Assembly: GCF_025263565.1 (NCBI RefSeq)
Contig: NZ_CP079865.1
Coordinates: 1,674,001-1,738,000, forward strand
Length of the DNA stretch: 64,000 nucleotides
Direction of reading: 5' to 3'
DNA from: Mycobacterium sp. SMC-8
GTDB taxonomy: Bacteria; Actinomycetota; Actinomycetes; Mycobacteriales; Mycobacteriaceae
Part shown: positions 45,413-57,249 of the stretch, in pieces
Numbering within the stretch: the stretch's first letter is position 1
Layout of the letters: the number at the start of each line of letters is the position of its first letter
Translations under genes and position numbers: made by a program
The notes under the pieces: model-generated
Database searches by the model: none
The model's input: the letters and a program-made list of their open reading frames with translations, nothing else
What the model was told of the DNA's origin: nothing

Positions 45413-45984
45413 TCCCCGACCCCGGAACCGGCACCGTTGTCGACGCGTCACCCCAGGAGCAGTCCTCGGCCGAGCTCCGCAGGCCGTCGCGGCTGGGCAA
45501 CGGTTGGGCTGCGACGATCTGCGTGGTGCTGCTGCTGCTCGCCGGCGGCGGCATCGCCGCAGGTGTGCTGGCGCTGCGTGCCAATGAACGCGCTGCCGAG
45601 ATCGCACGCTCCGACGAGGCCGCGCTGCAGGCCGCCAAGGAGTGTGTCGCGGCCACCCAGGCGCCGGACACCGCCGCGATGACGGCCGCGCAGTCCAGGA
45701 TCCTGGAGTGCTCCACCGGTGAGTTCGGGGTGCAGGCCGGGTTGTTCGGCAGCGTGATCGCCGAGGCGTATCAGGCGGCCAACGCGACGGTCGCGGTCGA
45801 CGACCTGCGGGCCGCCGTCGAGCGGCGCAACGACGACGGCACGGTCAACGTGCTGGTCGCGGTGCGCGTCAGGATCTCCAACTCCGAAGCCGCCGACCAG
45901 CGGGTCGGGTACCGGCTGCGCGCGACGATGGCGTTCGACGAGGGGCGCTACCGGATCTCCAGGCTGGACCAGGTCAACTCGTGA
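45382..45984 (+). CDS. Mce-associated membrane protein Mam1A
   Basis: This 200-aa protein has a disordered N-terminus, one membrane helix (AATICVVLLLLAGGGIAAGVLAL, about 43-65) and an extracytoplasmic domain of the Mce-associated (DUF4878-like) type ending RYRISRLDQVNS. It corresponds to Rv0175. Mam proteins stabilise or regulate the Mce complex. It starts inside mce1F, and its stop overlaps mam1B by 4 bp. Confidence 0.88.
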   Translation: MEGDAGTSRLIPDPGTGTVVDASPQEQSSAELRRPSRLGNGWAATICVVLLLLAGGGIAAGVLALRANERAAEIARSDEAALQAAKECVAATQAPDTAAMTAAQSRILECSTGEFGVQAGLFGSVIAEAYQAANATVAVDDLRAAVERRNDDGTVNVLVAVRVRISNSEAADQRVGYRLRATMAFDEGRYRISRLDQVNS

Positions 45985-46964
45985 CGGCGGTGCTGAACAC
46001 GACCCCGACCGTCCCCGCGCAGGAACCGACCGCGCAGGTGCCGCTGGCCTCGTGGCCGGCCCGGGCGGGTGCGCTGGCGGTCGACACGCTGCCCGCGCTC
46101 GGCGTGATGGCCACGGGCGCGCTGCTGGCGTTGACCGCGCCGTCCGACGGCTGGGCCCGGTGGGTGTTCACCGCCGTCGCCGCGCTGGCGTTCGTGTTGG
46201 TGGTGGTCAACCGGGTGGTGTGGCCGGCGCTCAGAGGATGGACGCTGGGGCGGGCGCTGTTCGGTATCGCGGTGCGCGGCCCCGACGGCGGCGCCGTAGG
46301 GGTTTCGCGGCTGGCCGCGCGCGAGGTCGCGCATCTGCTGGACACCGCCGCGCTGTGCATCGGTTGGTTGTGGCCGCTGTGGGACCGGCGGCGGCGCACC
46401 TTCGCCGATCTGCTGGCGCGAACCCAGGTTCTTCGCGTCGAGCGGCCGCACCGCGACATGCGCCGGCTGGTGGCCACGGTCCTGGTCGCGTCGGCCGCGG
46501 TGTCGGTCTCGGTGGCCGGTCTGGGTTATGCGGTGCTGTACCGCCAGGAACAGGCGCTGGACACCGCCCGGGAGCAGGTCGCCGCGCAGGGACCGCGCAT
46601 TGTCGAGCAGATGCTGAGCTACGGCGCGGACACCATGATCGATGACTTCGCCAGGGCGCAGGCGCTGACCACCGACGGGTACCGGCCGCAGCTGATCGCC
46701 CAGCAGCAGGCGGTGCAGGGCGGCGGCGCGACCAGCAACGAGTACTGGGCCGTCAGCAGTGCGGTGCTGACCGATCCCCCTGTCACCGCGGGGCGGGTGT
46801 CGATGCTGTTGGCGATGCAGGGCCAGCGCGGCAACAATCCCGAGGACATGAAGTTCATCACCGCGACGGTCCGGGTCGACTTCGAGAAGTCGAGCGACGG
46901 ACAGTGGAAGGTGGCGAACCTGACCGTGCTGAAGAAGCCGCTGATGAATGTGCCGGGCCAGTGA
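45981..46964 (+). CDS. Mce-associated protein Mam1B with RDD domain
   Basis: This 327-aa protein combines an N-terminal RDD membrane domain (three helices, about 20-130, including RDD-like GWTLGRALFGIAV and WDRRRRTFADLLARTQVL) with a further helix near 160. A C-terminal Mce-associated domain follows (about 190-327). It corresponds to Rv0176. RDD domains may transport small molecules or ions, but their role in Mce systems is unknown. The start is GTG 45981. Confidence 0.88.
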   Translation: MTAVLNTTPTVPAQEPTAQVPLASWPARAGALAVDTLPALGVMATGALLALTAPSDGWARWVFTAVAALAFVLVVVNRVVWPALRGWTLGRALFGIAVRGPDGGAVGVSRLAAREVAHLLDTAALCIGWLWPLWDRRRRTFADLLARTQVLRVERPHRDMRRLVATVLVASAAVSVSVAGLGYAVLYRQEQALDTAREQVAAQGPRIVEQMLSYGADTMIDDFARAQALTTDGYRPQLIAQQQAVQGGGATSNEYWAVSSAVLTDPPVTAGRVSMLLAMQGQRGNNPEDMKFITATVRVDFEKSSDGQWKVANLTVLKKPLMNVPGQ

Positions 46965-47551
46965 GCCCGGTACGCAGGATCGCCGCCGACGCCGACGATC
47001 ACGACGGCGGAGCCGCCGAGCGCACCGTCGCCGACGACTATTTCCGCCTCGAACCCAAAGCGCCTGTCCGGTGGGGGCTTCCGCTGGTGTCGGTACTTGC
47101 CGCGCTGGTCGTGGTCGCGGCCATCGCCGCCGCCACGCTCATGCTCGTCCGCCAGCTCGACGACCGCCGGGAGGCGGTCAACGAGGCCTCGGCGCTGGGT
47201 TACACCAGCGAGTTCATGGTGATGTACACCAGCCTGGACCCGTTCAACGCCAACGACTACGCCGATCGCGTCGCCGCCCAGGCCACCGGCGAGTTCGCCA
47301 AGAACTTCGCAGACCGGCTCAACGAGATCCTGGTGCAGGTGGCCCGGTCGGAGCCGAGCACCGGTGAGGTGCTGGCCGCGGGAGTGCAGCGCTGGAACGA
47401 CGACGGAAGCGCCGACGTGCTGATCGCGACCAAGGTCACCTCGAAGAGCCCGGACGGGAAGTCGACGGTCGAAAGCGGAAGCCGTTGGGTCGCAACGACG
47501 ATCAAGGAGGGACAGCAGTGGAAGATCAGCAACCTGGTTCAGGTGATCTGA
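46961..47551 (+). CDS. Mce-associated membrane protein Mam1C
   Basis: This 196-aa protein has an acidic N-terminus, one membrane helix (WGLPLVSVLAALVVVAAIAAATLML, about 38-62) and a Mce-associated extracytoplasmic domain ending QQWKISNLVQVI. It corresponds to Rv0177. The start GTG 46961 overlaps the mam1B stop (GTGA). The tail overlaps mam1D by 34 bp. Confidence 0.86.
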   Translation: MSPVRRIAADADDHDGGAAERTVADDYFRLEPKAPVRWGLPLVSVLAALVVVAAIAAATLMLVRQLDDRREAVNEASALGYTSEFMVMYTSLDPFNANDYADRVAAQATGEFAKNFADRLNEILVQVARSEPSTGEVLAAGVQRWNDDGSADVLIATKVTSKSPDGKSTVESGSRWVATTIKEGQQWKISNLVQVI

Positions 47552-48396
47552 CCACCGGGGACCTCGCGCAGCCGTCACGGCGACGCTTCTTCGGCCGCAA
47601 GCCGAAGGCCCGGCCGTCCGCCGGACAGGAATCGCCTGCCACCGAGGCGGCTGCTGTGGAATCGCCTGCCGCAGAGGCGCCGAGGACGCCCGTCGGCAAG
47701 GCGCGCAGAACAGTGAAACCGCAACCGGCGCAAGCCGAATCAGCGCCCGAGCCCGACACCGACGCCACTGACGCGCCGTCCGAGGTCGAGCCGGCGCCCG
47801 ACGCCGAGCCCCAGCCCGAAGCCTCGCCGGACACTCAGCCCGGTGACGTGGTGCTGGTACCGCACCGGCCGGCCGGCCGCCGCGCGCTGATCGCGGCGGC
47901 AGCCGCCTCGGTCGTATTCGTCGGCGCCACCGGCTTCGCCGCGGCCACGGTGCAGCCGTACCTGTCCGAGCAGGCGCTGTATGAGACCAAGCTGACCATC
48001 GCGCGCACGGCGACCGATGCGATCACCACGCTGTGGACCTACAGCCCTGACGACATGGCCACCCTCGCCGACCGGGCCTCGGTGTTCCTGTCCGGTGATT
48101 TCGCCGCGGAGTACCGCCGCTACATCGACGCGATCGTCGAACCGAACAAACAGGCCCAGGTCACCAACACCACCGAGGTGATGGGCGCGGCCGTGGAATC
48201 GATTTCCCCGCAGTCGATTCCGACCGAGGCCACCGCACTGGTCTACACGAACTCGGTGGCCACCAGCCCGGTGACCAAGAACATCCCGTCGCTGCGCTAC
48301 CTCTCCTACCGGCTGACCATGCAGCGCGACGGCGGCGACTGGCGCATCACCCGGATGTCGACCATCACGTCGTTCGATCTGACGCCGCAGCTGTAA
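47518..48396 (+). CDS. Mce-associated membrane protein Mam1D
   Basis: This 292-aa protein has an N-terminal cytoplasmic part of about 115 residues that is Pro/Ala/Glu-rich. One membrane helix (ALIAAAAASVVFVGATGFAAATV) and a C-terminal Mce-associated domain (DGGDWRITRMSTITSFDLTP) follow. It corresponds to Rv0178. The start GTG 47518 has AAGGAGG ahead of it. It is the last gene of the long mce1 transcript. Confidence 0.86.
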   Translation: MEDQQPGSGDLTTGDLAQPSRRRFFGRKPKARPSAGQESPATEAAAVESPAAEAPRTPVGKARRTVKPQPAQAESAPEPDTDATDAPSEVEPAPDAEPQPEASPDTQPGDVVLVPHRPAGRRALIAAAAASVVFVGATGFAAATVQPYLSEQALYETKLTIARTATDAITTLWTYSPDDMATLADRASVFLSGDFAAEYRRYIDAIVEPNKQAQVTNTTEVMGAAVESISPQSIPTEATALVYTNSVATSPVTKNIPSLRYLSYRLTMQRDGGDWRITRMSTITSFDLTPQL

Positions 48397-48404
48397 CGTC
48401 CGCC

Positions 48405-49085
48405 GTGGCCCTGAAATCGCCGGTCTCGCGACGTCAGACGGTCACCGCCCTGCTGCTGCTCACCTTCACCACCGGTCTGATCGACGCGGTCAGCGTGCTC
48501 GTGCTCGGGCACGTGTTCGTCGCGAACATGACCGGCAACGTGATCTTCCTCGGGTTTTGGTTTGTTCCGCATTCCGGCGTCGACCTGACCGCGGCGATCG
48601 TCGCGTTCGTCGGGTTCGTGCTGGGCACCATCATCGGGGGACGGCTGTCGCGGCATCTGGACGCCGACGTGCGGATGTGGCTGACCACCGCGCTCGGCCT
48701 CGAGGTGGTGCTGCTCGCGCTGCTGGCGATCCTGGCCGGCGCCGGGGTGCTGGACTACCGGGACGACACCAAACTCATCCTGATCGCCGGGCTCGCAGTG
48801 ACCTTCGGATGCCAGAACGCGACCGCGCGCCAGTTCGGCATCCAGGAACTGTCGACGACGGTGCTGACGTCGACCATCGTCGGACTCGGCTTCGACAGCC
48901 GGCTGGCCGGCGGCACCGGCGAGGGGGAGAAGCTGCGCTACGGCGTGGTCGCGACGATGTGCGCCGGGGCGGTGGTCGGCGCAACGCTGACCCGGTTCAC
49001 CGTCGCCCCGATCATCGGGCTGGCCGCTGCGATCGTCGCCGTCAGCGCCGCGATCTTCTGGTTCGGCCGCGGCGGTGAAGCGTGA
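48405..49085 (+). CDS. DUF1275 (YoaK)-family membrane protein
   Basis: This 226-aa protein has about six membrane helices and the family pattern TTGLIDAVSVLVLGHVFVANMTGNVIFLGFW, followed by GLAVTFGCQNATARQFGIQELSTTVLTSTI. DUF1275 proteins are putative transporters of unknown substrate. The start is GTG 48405; a TAACGT box ends 5 bp upstream, so a leaderless start is possible. It overlaps the next gene by 4 bp. Confidence 0.88.
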   Translation: MALKSPVSRRQTVTALLLLTFTTGLIDAVSVLVLGHVFVANMTGNVIFLGFWFVPHSGVDLTAAIVAFVGFVLGTIIGGRLSRHLDADVRMWLTTALGLEVVLLALLAILAGAGVLDYRDDTKLILIAGLAVTFGCQNATARQFGIQELSTTVLTSTIVGLGFDSRLAGGTGEGEKLRYGVVATMCAGAVVGATLTRFTVAPIIGLAAAIVAVSAAIFWFGRGGEA

Positions 49086-49840
49086 ACCGGCGGTTCGTCA
49101 AACGGAATCCAGCTGCGCCGCAGGGCTTTTTCGCGTGCGAGGCCGCGGGGCTGGGGTGGCTCGCCGACGCCGACGGCGGAGTGCCGTGTGCCCGTGTGCT
49201 CGCCGTCGCAGAGGATTCCCTGACCCTGGAACGGGTGACCACGACGGCGCCCAGCCGGGCCGCGGCCCGCGAGTTCGGCAGCCGGCTGGCGCGCACCCAC
49301 GAGGCCGGAGCCGACGCGTTCGGCGCCCCGCCGCCGGAATGGAGCGGACCGGGTTTCTTCGGCCCGCTGCAGCACCCGCTGCCGATGGAGTACGGGCGCG
49401 ACGGCGCCTGGGGTGTGTTCTACGCCGAGCGCCGGCTGGCGCCGATGGCCGCGCGCGCCGAGCTGGACCCGAACACCGCGGCAGCCGTCGGTGACGTCGT
49501 ACAGCGTTGCCGCGCAGGTGAATTCGACGACGGAGAGCCGCCAGCGCGGCTGCACGGGGATCTCTGGAGCGGCAACGTGCTGTGGAGCGCCGACGGGGTG
49601 GTGCTGATCGATCCGGCCGCGCACGGTGGACATCGCGAGACCGATCTGGCGATGCTGGCGCTGTTCGGATGCCCGTACTTCGACGACGTGCTCGACGCGT
49701 ACCAGCAGCACCGGCCCCTGCGGGCCGGCTGGCGCGACCGGGTCGGGCTGCATCAGCTCTACCCGCTGCTGGCCCATGTGGTGCTGTTCGGATCCGGCTA
49801 TCTGGCCCAGACCCGGACCGCTGCGCGCAGCATCAGTTGA
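49082..49840 (+). CDS. Fructosamine kinase-family protein
   Basis: This 252-aa kinase-fold protein of the fructosamine/ketosamine-3-kinase family carries the phosphotransferase motif ARLHGDLWSGNVLW and a metal-binding VVLIDPAAHGGHRETDLAML. Members phosphorylate sugars on glycated proteins, triggering deglycation; bacterial members may act on other ketoamines. The start GTG 49082 overlaps DUF1275. It is convergent with the phosphodiester glycosidase gene by 8 bp. Confidence 0.88.
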   Translation: MNRRFVKRNPAAPQGFFACEAAGLGWLADADGGVPCARVLAVAEDSLTLERVTTTAPSRAAAREFGSRLARTHEAGADAFGAPPPEWSGPGFFGPLQHPLPMEYGRDGAWGVFYAERRLAPMAARAELDPNTAAAVGDVVQRCRAGEFDDGEPPARLHGDLWSGNVLWSADGVVLIDPAAHGGHRETDLAMLALFGCPYFDDVLDAYQQHRPLRAGWRDRVGLHQLYPLLAHVVLFGSGYLAQTRTAARSIS

Positions 49841-50939
49841 ACGCCAGCCAGGCCGGCTGAGCCCGCTCGCGCGAATCGCACAGCACCGCCATGGTGTCGC
49901 ACGAACCACGGGGTGCGCCGGCACCGGCCCACATGCCACCGGTGTCGCGGCGCAGCACGATCGCCGACGATCCGCCTCCGTCGAGCAGCACCGCGGTGTC
50001 GCTGCCCAACCCGCGGAACAGGTCCTGGATCTGGTCGGGGGTGTAGCTTCCGCCCTGGAACACGTACATCTCGTCGCGGTCCTTGACGTAGGCGATCGCG
50101 GTGCGGGCCGCGCTCGGCCCCGGGTCGTTGAGCTGACCGGTCTCGCCGGGGGCCAGCAGCCCGATGCCGGCCACGGCGACGAACCGGGTGCCCTGGTCGA
50201 TCAGCCTGCTCACCACCGGTGTCGCGGCGTCGAAGTCATCGTCGTGGCGGGGCGGGACGACGAACGGCGCGCCCTTGACCGGCAGGATCATCGTCGACAG
50301 CGCCATCCAGTGCTCGTTACCGCCGGAGAGGCCCTGCTTGCCCCCGTAGGCCAGCGTGCCGGTCACCGCGGCGTTGGTCCGGCCCAGGCCTCGCGTGTTG
50401 TCGACGTAGGCGCCCAGTGGCGAACTGCAGCCGGTGCTCTTCCAGGAGCCGCCCTGCTGACCGCGCACGTCGAAGAAGTTCGCGTTGATCGCGATGGTCG
50501 GCTGGCCGAGGGCGTGCCACGCCTCGATCGGGGTGTAGATTTCCGAGGCCTGCCACAGCCCCTCGCCGGTCCGTGCCCGCGGATCACGTTCGCAGCGGGC
50601 CTGATAACCGGTGTGCGAGTCGGCGAGCAGGCGCGGCGCCAGCCGCTGTGAAGCGCCCTTGATGACCATCAGCCGGCCGCCGTTGTTCAGCTCGTACCAG
50701 TTCCCCGCCGCGTTGAGCATCGGCGCCGGGAACCCGCCGCCGAAGTTGTACACCAGATACGAACCGCGGGTGTTGGCGATCGCGCCGGCCAGCAGTTCCC
50801 GCGCGTCGGCCGCCCTCGCAAGGGGCGCCGTCGTCGTGGCCGCCACCACCACGCACATCACCACCGAGCACATCAGCACCGCGAGCGCATACCGCGCCGC
50901 GGCGAGAAGGCGCCGCATGTTTGCGGTGGGCATCGGCAC
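49833..50939 (-). CDS. Secreted phosphodiester glycosidase-like (NAGPA/DUF2233) protein
   Basis: This 368-aa protein has an N-terminal membrane/signal segment (ALAVLMCSVVMCVVVAATT). A NAGPA-type domain follows, with INANFFDVRG, TLAYGGKQGLSG and the conserved VLLDGGGSSAIVL. In animals this fold uncovers mannose-6-phosphate by removing GlcNAc; bacterial versions act on cell-wall or envelope phosphodiesters. The start is taken at GTG 50939 because AAAGGAG lies about 6 bp before it; ATG 50933 or 50918 would also work. Confidence 0.85.
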   Translation of the reverse strand: MPMPTANMRRLLAAARYALAVLMCSVVMCVVVAATTTAPLARAADARELLAGAIANTRGSYLVYNFGGGFPAPMLNAAGNWYELNNGGRLMVIKGASQRLAPRLLADSHTGYQARCERDPRARTGEGLWQASEIYTPIEAWHALGQPTIAINANFFDVRGQQGGSWKSTGCSSPLGAYVDNTRGLGRTNAAVTGTLAYGGKQGLSGGNEHWMALSTMILPVKGAPFVVPPRHDDDFDAATPVVSRLIDQGTRFVAVAGIGLLAPGETGQLNDPGPSAARTAIAYVKDRDEMYVFQGGSYTPDQIQDLFRGLGSDTAVLLDGGGSSAIVLRRDTGGMWAGAGAPRGSCDTMAVLCDSRERAQPAWLAFN

Positions 50940-51121
50940 CGGCGACTCCTTTCGGCACAGCGGACACGGCTCACTGAGAGTAATCCCACCAGAAACAGTG
51001 TCAACTTTCGTCACGACTGCATCACAGGAAGGTTCCGAGCTGGTCGCCGCGGTCTTTGCTGAGGGCCTCGCCGTGGTTATGTTGGCGGATGACGCACCGG
51101 ACGACCGGGTACCCGGATGAC

Positions 51122-51568
51122 ATGTCTACCGTGACTCGTACCTTCACCGTCAGTCCGCCACCGCAGGTCGTCGTCGACTACCTCAAGGACTTCGAACACG
51201 CCGAACAGTGGGATCCCGGTACCCGCCGCTGCGAGCGCATCGACACCGGACCCGTCGTCGAGGGCGCATTCTGGCACAACGTGTCGAAAATCCTGGGGGT
51301 CACCGCCGAACTGACCTACAAGCTCGAAGAACTCACGCCCAGCAGGGTGGTATTCGTCGGAGAGAACCAGTCGTCGCGGACCATCGACACGATCACCGTC
51401 GACGCGCGAGGTTCGGGGTCGGTGGTCACCTTCGAGGGCGATCTCGAAATGCACGGCTCGGCAAGGATTCTCACGCCGCTGGTGAAACTTGCGCTCGAGA
51501 AGCGGGTCGGCGGCACCGAGAAGCGGATGGCCTCGGTGCTCAACCGGCTTGCGACGACGCCGGGATAG
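51122..51568 (+). CDS. SRPBCC-family protein
   Basis: This 148-aa START/SRPBCC-fold protein (TRTFTVSPPPQVVVDYLKDFEHAEQWDPGTRRCERID) has the conserved hydrophobic pocket pattern and the C-terminal helix EKRVGGTEKRMASVLNRL. Its ligand is unknown. An in-frame ATG at 51089 adds 11 residues and is preceded at 5 bp by TATGTT, so a longer leaderless form cannot be excluded. It is divergent from the phosphodiester glycosidase gene. Confidence 0.8.
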   Translation: MSTVTRTFTVSPPPQVVVDYLKDFEHAEQWDPGTRRCERIDTGPVVEGAFWHNVSKILGVTAELTYKLEELTPSRVVFVGENQSSRTIDTITVDARGSGSVVTFEGDLEMHGSARILTPLVKLALEKRVGGTEKRMASVLNRLATTPG

Positions 51569-51581
51569 CGCGGCCCCCGGT

Positions 51582-52907
51582 TCAGGACGGAGCCAGCCGG
51601 TAGATCGCGTCGGCGGCGTCGTCGGTGATGTAGACGGCGCCATCGGGACCGGCGACCGCGGCCACCGGCCGGCCCCAGCGGGTCCCGTCGTCGTCCTGGA
51701 ATCCGCCGACGAGTGTCTGCTGATCGCCGAGATCGCCGCCCTGCCAGGGGTAGAACGACACCTCGGGAGCACGGGGCGGCTGCCGGTTCCACGAACCGTG
51801 CACCCCGATCAGCGCGCCGCGACTGTACGGCGCGGGCAGCTCGCCGTCGACGAAGCTCAGGCCCAGCGGCGCCGAATGTGCGCCCATGCTCTGCTCCACG
51901 GGCGGCAGCAACGCGCAATCCATCTGTGCGCCATCGGGATTGGTCTGCACATCCCGGATGAAGGTCAGATCGGCAGGCCCGCCGTCGGGATTGCAGTACG
52001 GCCAGCCCAATTCGCGTCCGGGCGTCAAGTTGGCGATCTGCTCGGGCGGATGGTCGCCGACGTACTCCGGAATCACCTGTCCGTAGGACGGTCCCGGCTC
52101 GGGGTAGGCGACGTTGTCGCGGCCGTTGTTGGCCGTCCACACCGCGCCGTCGGGCGCCACCGCCAGCCCGGTGCCGTTGCGCACCCCGGTGGCGAACGGC
52201 TCGGCGGGACCGCCGCCGGGTGGTACCCGCATGATCGTGGCTCTCGGCGGGTCCGCGGTGCGGTCCTGCGCCGAGATGTTGCCCGTCGAGCCGATCGAGA
52301 AGTAGACGGCGCCGTCGGGGCCGACGGCCACGCTCTTGAGCACATGAGAGTACGCGCCCCGCAGGTCCGGGCTTCGATCGTCGGGCAGCCCGGCCGCCAC
52401 CGTGCGCGGATCGTTGGCCGTGCCGTCGGCGTACCGGTACGCGACCACCTGATCGCTCTCGGCCACATACAGCGTCGACTTGTCGAACGCCAGGCCGTGC
52501 GGTTCGTCGAGCCCGTCGAGCAGCACCGACTCCTCGGCTGCCTCACCGTCGCGCGACGCGAACCGCAGCACCCGGCCCGCGCTGGGCACCGAGACCAGCA
52601 GCTCGCCGTCCGGGGTCCACGCCGCTAACCGCGGCCGCGAGGTCCGCGCCCACACCGACAGCGTCCAGCCCTGCGGCACCAGCGCCTGGCGGGGCCGGTC
52701 GAACGGTGCATCGGCCAGCCGCCGATCGACCTCGACGTTCACCGGGCTCAGCCTCGACTCGGGGGTGCCGCCCGTCGTCGTCACCGCCGACGGTGTCGGC
52801 GACCGAGCGGAGGTGGCCGACGGACCCGGCTCGGACGTGCATCCGGTGAGCAGGGCGGTGCCTGCCAGCAGGATGCCGATTCGTTTATGCCGCACCGAGT
52901 CCCGCAT
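51582..52907 (-). CDS. PQQ-dependent sugar dehydrogenase-like lipoprotein
   Basis: This 441-aa lipoprotein (lipobox LLTGC, Cys23) has a six-bladed beta-propeller of the glucose/sorbosone dehydrogenase family. Blades are visible as repeated VAVGPDGAVYFSIGSTGN, LAVAPDGAVWTANN and AVAGPDGAVYITDDAADAIYRL. Such soluble dehydrogenases oxidise sugars with PQQ. Whether this species makes PQQ is unknown, so the role may be binding only. The start overlaps the pirin stop by 23 bp, so the two are co-transcribed. Confidence 0.88.
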   Translation of the reverse strand: MRDSVRHKRIGILLAGTALLTGCTSEPGPSATSARSPTPSAVTTTGGTPESRLSPVNVEVDRRLADAPFDRPRQALVPQGWTLSVWARTSRPRLAAWTPDGELLVSVPSAGRVLRFASRDGEAAEESVLLDGLDEPHGLAFDKSTLYVAESDQVVAYRYADGTANDPRTVAAGLPDDRSPDLRGAYSHVLKSVAVGPDGAVYFSIGSTGNISAQDRTADPPRATIMRVPPGGGPAEPFATGVRNGTGLAVAPDGAVWTANNGRDNVAYPEPGPSYGQVIPEYVGDHPPEQIANLTPGRELGWPYCNPDGGPADLTFIRDVQTNPDGAQMDCALLPPVEQSMGAHSAPLGLSFVDGELPAPYSRGALIGVHGSWNRQPPRAPEVSFYPWQGGDLGDQQTLVGGFQDDDGTRWGRPVAAVAGPDGAVYITDDAADAIYRLAPS

Positions 52908-53652
52908 GCATCTCCCAGACCAGGATCTCCGCGGGCCCGGTCGCGGTAATCCGTTGACCGCCGGATGCGGTGAACCGCACCGCGTCGCCTTCTGTCAGTG
53001 GTCCGACCCCTTCCAGCGTGACCGCCCCCCGGGGCACGAACAGGTGCAGGTACGGCGCCTCGGGCAACAGGACGCTCTGACCCGCCTCCAGTCGCGCGCC
53101 GTGCAACGCCGCGTACCGGTTACGGATCGTGATGGCGGCGGCATCGCGGTGTGCGGGCATCCCTGACGCGATCGTCACCAAGTTGCCGCGCAACAGCTCG
53201 TCGTCGATCTCGAGCTGCTGGTAGCCGGGGTCGATTCCGGATTCGTCCGGTACCACCCACATCTGCACGAAATGCACCGGTTCGCTGTGGGTCTGCGCTC
53301 CGGTCAGGGTCCAGGAATCGTTCTTCTCGGAGTGCAGGATTCCGCGTCCCGCCGACATCCGCTGTGCCAGACCGGGATAGATGACCCCGGAGTGTCCGGT
53401 GGAGTCCTGGTGCACCAGCGAACCGCGCAGAACCCAGGTCACGATCTCCATGTCGCGGTGCGGATGGGTGTCAAAGCCGGTGCCGGGCTTGACGATGTCG
53501 TCGTTGTTGACCAGCAGCAGACCGTGGTGGGTGTTGCCGGGTTCGTAGTGGCTGCCGAAGGAGAACGAGTGTTTGGAGTCCAGCCACTCGATCGTGGTTT
53601 TCGCGCGGTCGTCGGCACGCCGGACGTCCACGATGCTCGGGCTGCTGCTCAT
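52885..53652 (-). CDS. Pirin-family protein (Rv0181c-like)
   Basis: This 255-aa bicupin has the pirin metal site GFDTHPHRDMEIVTWVLRG, HQDSTG and ILHSEK. It is shorter than the pirin at 5291-6265 and corresponds to the YhhW-like group, which includes quercetin 2,3-dioxygenases. ATG 53652 was chosen. A MarR gene is divergent 100 bp away and probably controls it. It leads into the sugar-dehydrogenase lipoprotein gene. Confidence 0.92.
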   Translation of the reverse strand: MSSSPSIVDVRRADDRAKTTIEWLDSKHSFSFGSHYEPGNTHHGLLLVNNDDIVKPGTGFDTHPHRDMEIVTWVLRGSLVHQDSTGHSGVIYPGLAQRMSAGRGILHSEKNDSWTLTGAQTHSEPVHFVQMWVVPDESGIDPGYQQLEIDDELLRGNLVTIASGMPAHRDAAAITIRNRYAALHGARLEAGQSVLLPEAPYLHLFVPRGAVTLEGVGPLTEGDAVRFTASGGQRITATGPAEILVWEMHAGLGAA

Positions 53653-53752
53653 GTCTGGATCACTCCTCGGAGAGTTCTTGTCAGCCTAGGTGGCTGTCCT
53701 GCGACCGACAACATTGATGATGTGTCATGTATTCCGGGGCTAGGGTGGGTCC

Positions 53753-54208
53753 ATGGAGTGGCTCAGCGACGAGCAGCAGCTGATCTGGCGGGATTACCTG
53801 GCGACGGCCAGCCGGCTGCATACGGCGATGCACCGCCAGCTGCAGCAGGACTGCGAGCTGTCGCTGGCGGACTACGACGTGCTGGTAGCCCTGTCCGAGC
53901 GCGGGCCGATGCGCATCCACGAACTCGGCAGACTCATCGGCTGGGAGCAGAGCCGGCTGTCCCACCAGCTGCGCCGCATGCGGGGGCGCGGGCTGGTGGA
54001 GCGGGAGGGCGACGGCGACGACCGCCGCGGAGCGACAGTCACCCTGACCGACGCGGGGCTTTCTGCGTTGCAGACCGCCGCGCCCGGACACGTCGACCTG
54101 GTCCGCTCGGTGGTGTTCGACGGGCTCACCGAGACCCAGCAGCGAGAGTTCGGCGCGGCGCTGCAGACCATCCTCGGCCGGCTACGGGCCGCCCCGTCCG
54201 CCGGTTAG
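53753..54208 (+). CDS. MarR-family regulator
   Basis: This 151-aa winged-helix regulator has LADYDVLVALSERGPMRIHELGRLIGWEQSRLSHQLRRMRGRGLVER and the wing GDGDDRRGATVTLT. MarR proteins often respond to phenolic compounds or oxidants and repress a divergent gene, which here is pirin. The ATG at 53753 lies 6 bp after TAGGGT (53741-53746), suggesting a leaderless start. No strong palindrome was found in the 100-bp gap. Confidence 0.9.
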   Translation: MEWLSDEQQLIWRDYLATASRLHTAMHRQLQQDCELSLADYDVLVALSERGPMRIHELGRLIGWEQSRLSHQLRRMRGRGLVEREGDGDDRRGATVTLTDAGLSALQTAAPGHVDLVRSVVFDGLTETQQREFGAALQTILGRLRAAPSAG

Positions 54209-54240
54209 CCGTCCGGCCCGCCGGTCAGTGGGGCGGGGTG

Positions 54241-57161
<2,921 letters not shown>

Positions 57162-57249
57162 GCCCGCTGCCTGTGGAGAAACGCCGGTCTGGGGATAAGG
57201 GATACTGCAGGGCAGTGAAACGTCGTACCGAATCCCTACCGTCGCCGGC

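Noticed and set aside
42242..45607. Very long minus-strand open frame (1121 codons) across mce1D-mce1F
   Set aside because: It is a mirror of the real plus-strand genes, with Arg/His-rich low-quality sequence and no family motif.
53711..53723. ACAT-TGATG-ATGT as a MarR operator
   Set aside because: The arms are only 4 bp and could be chance in this AT-richer patch.
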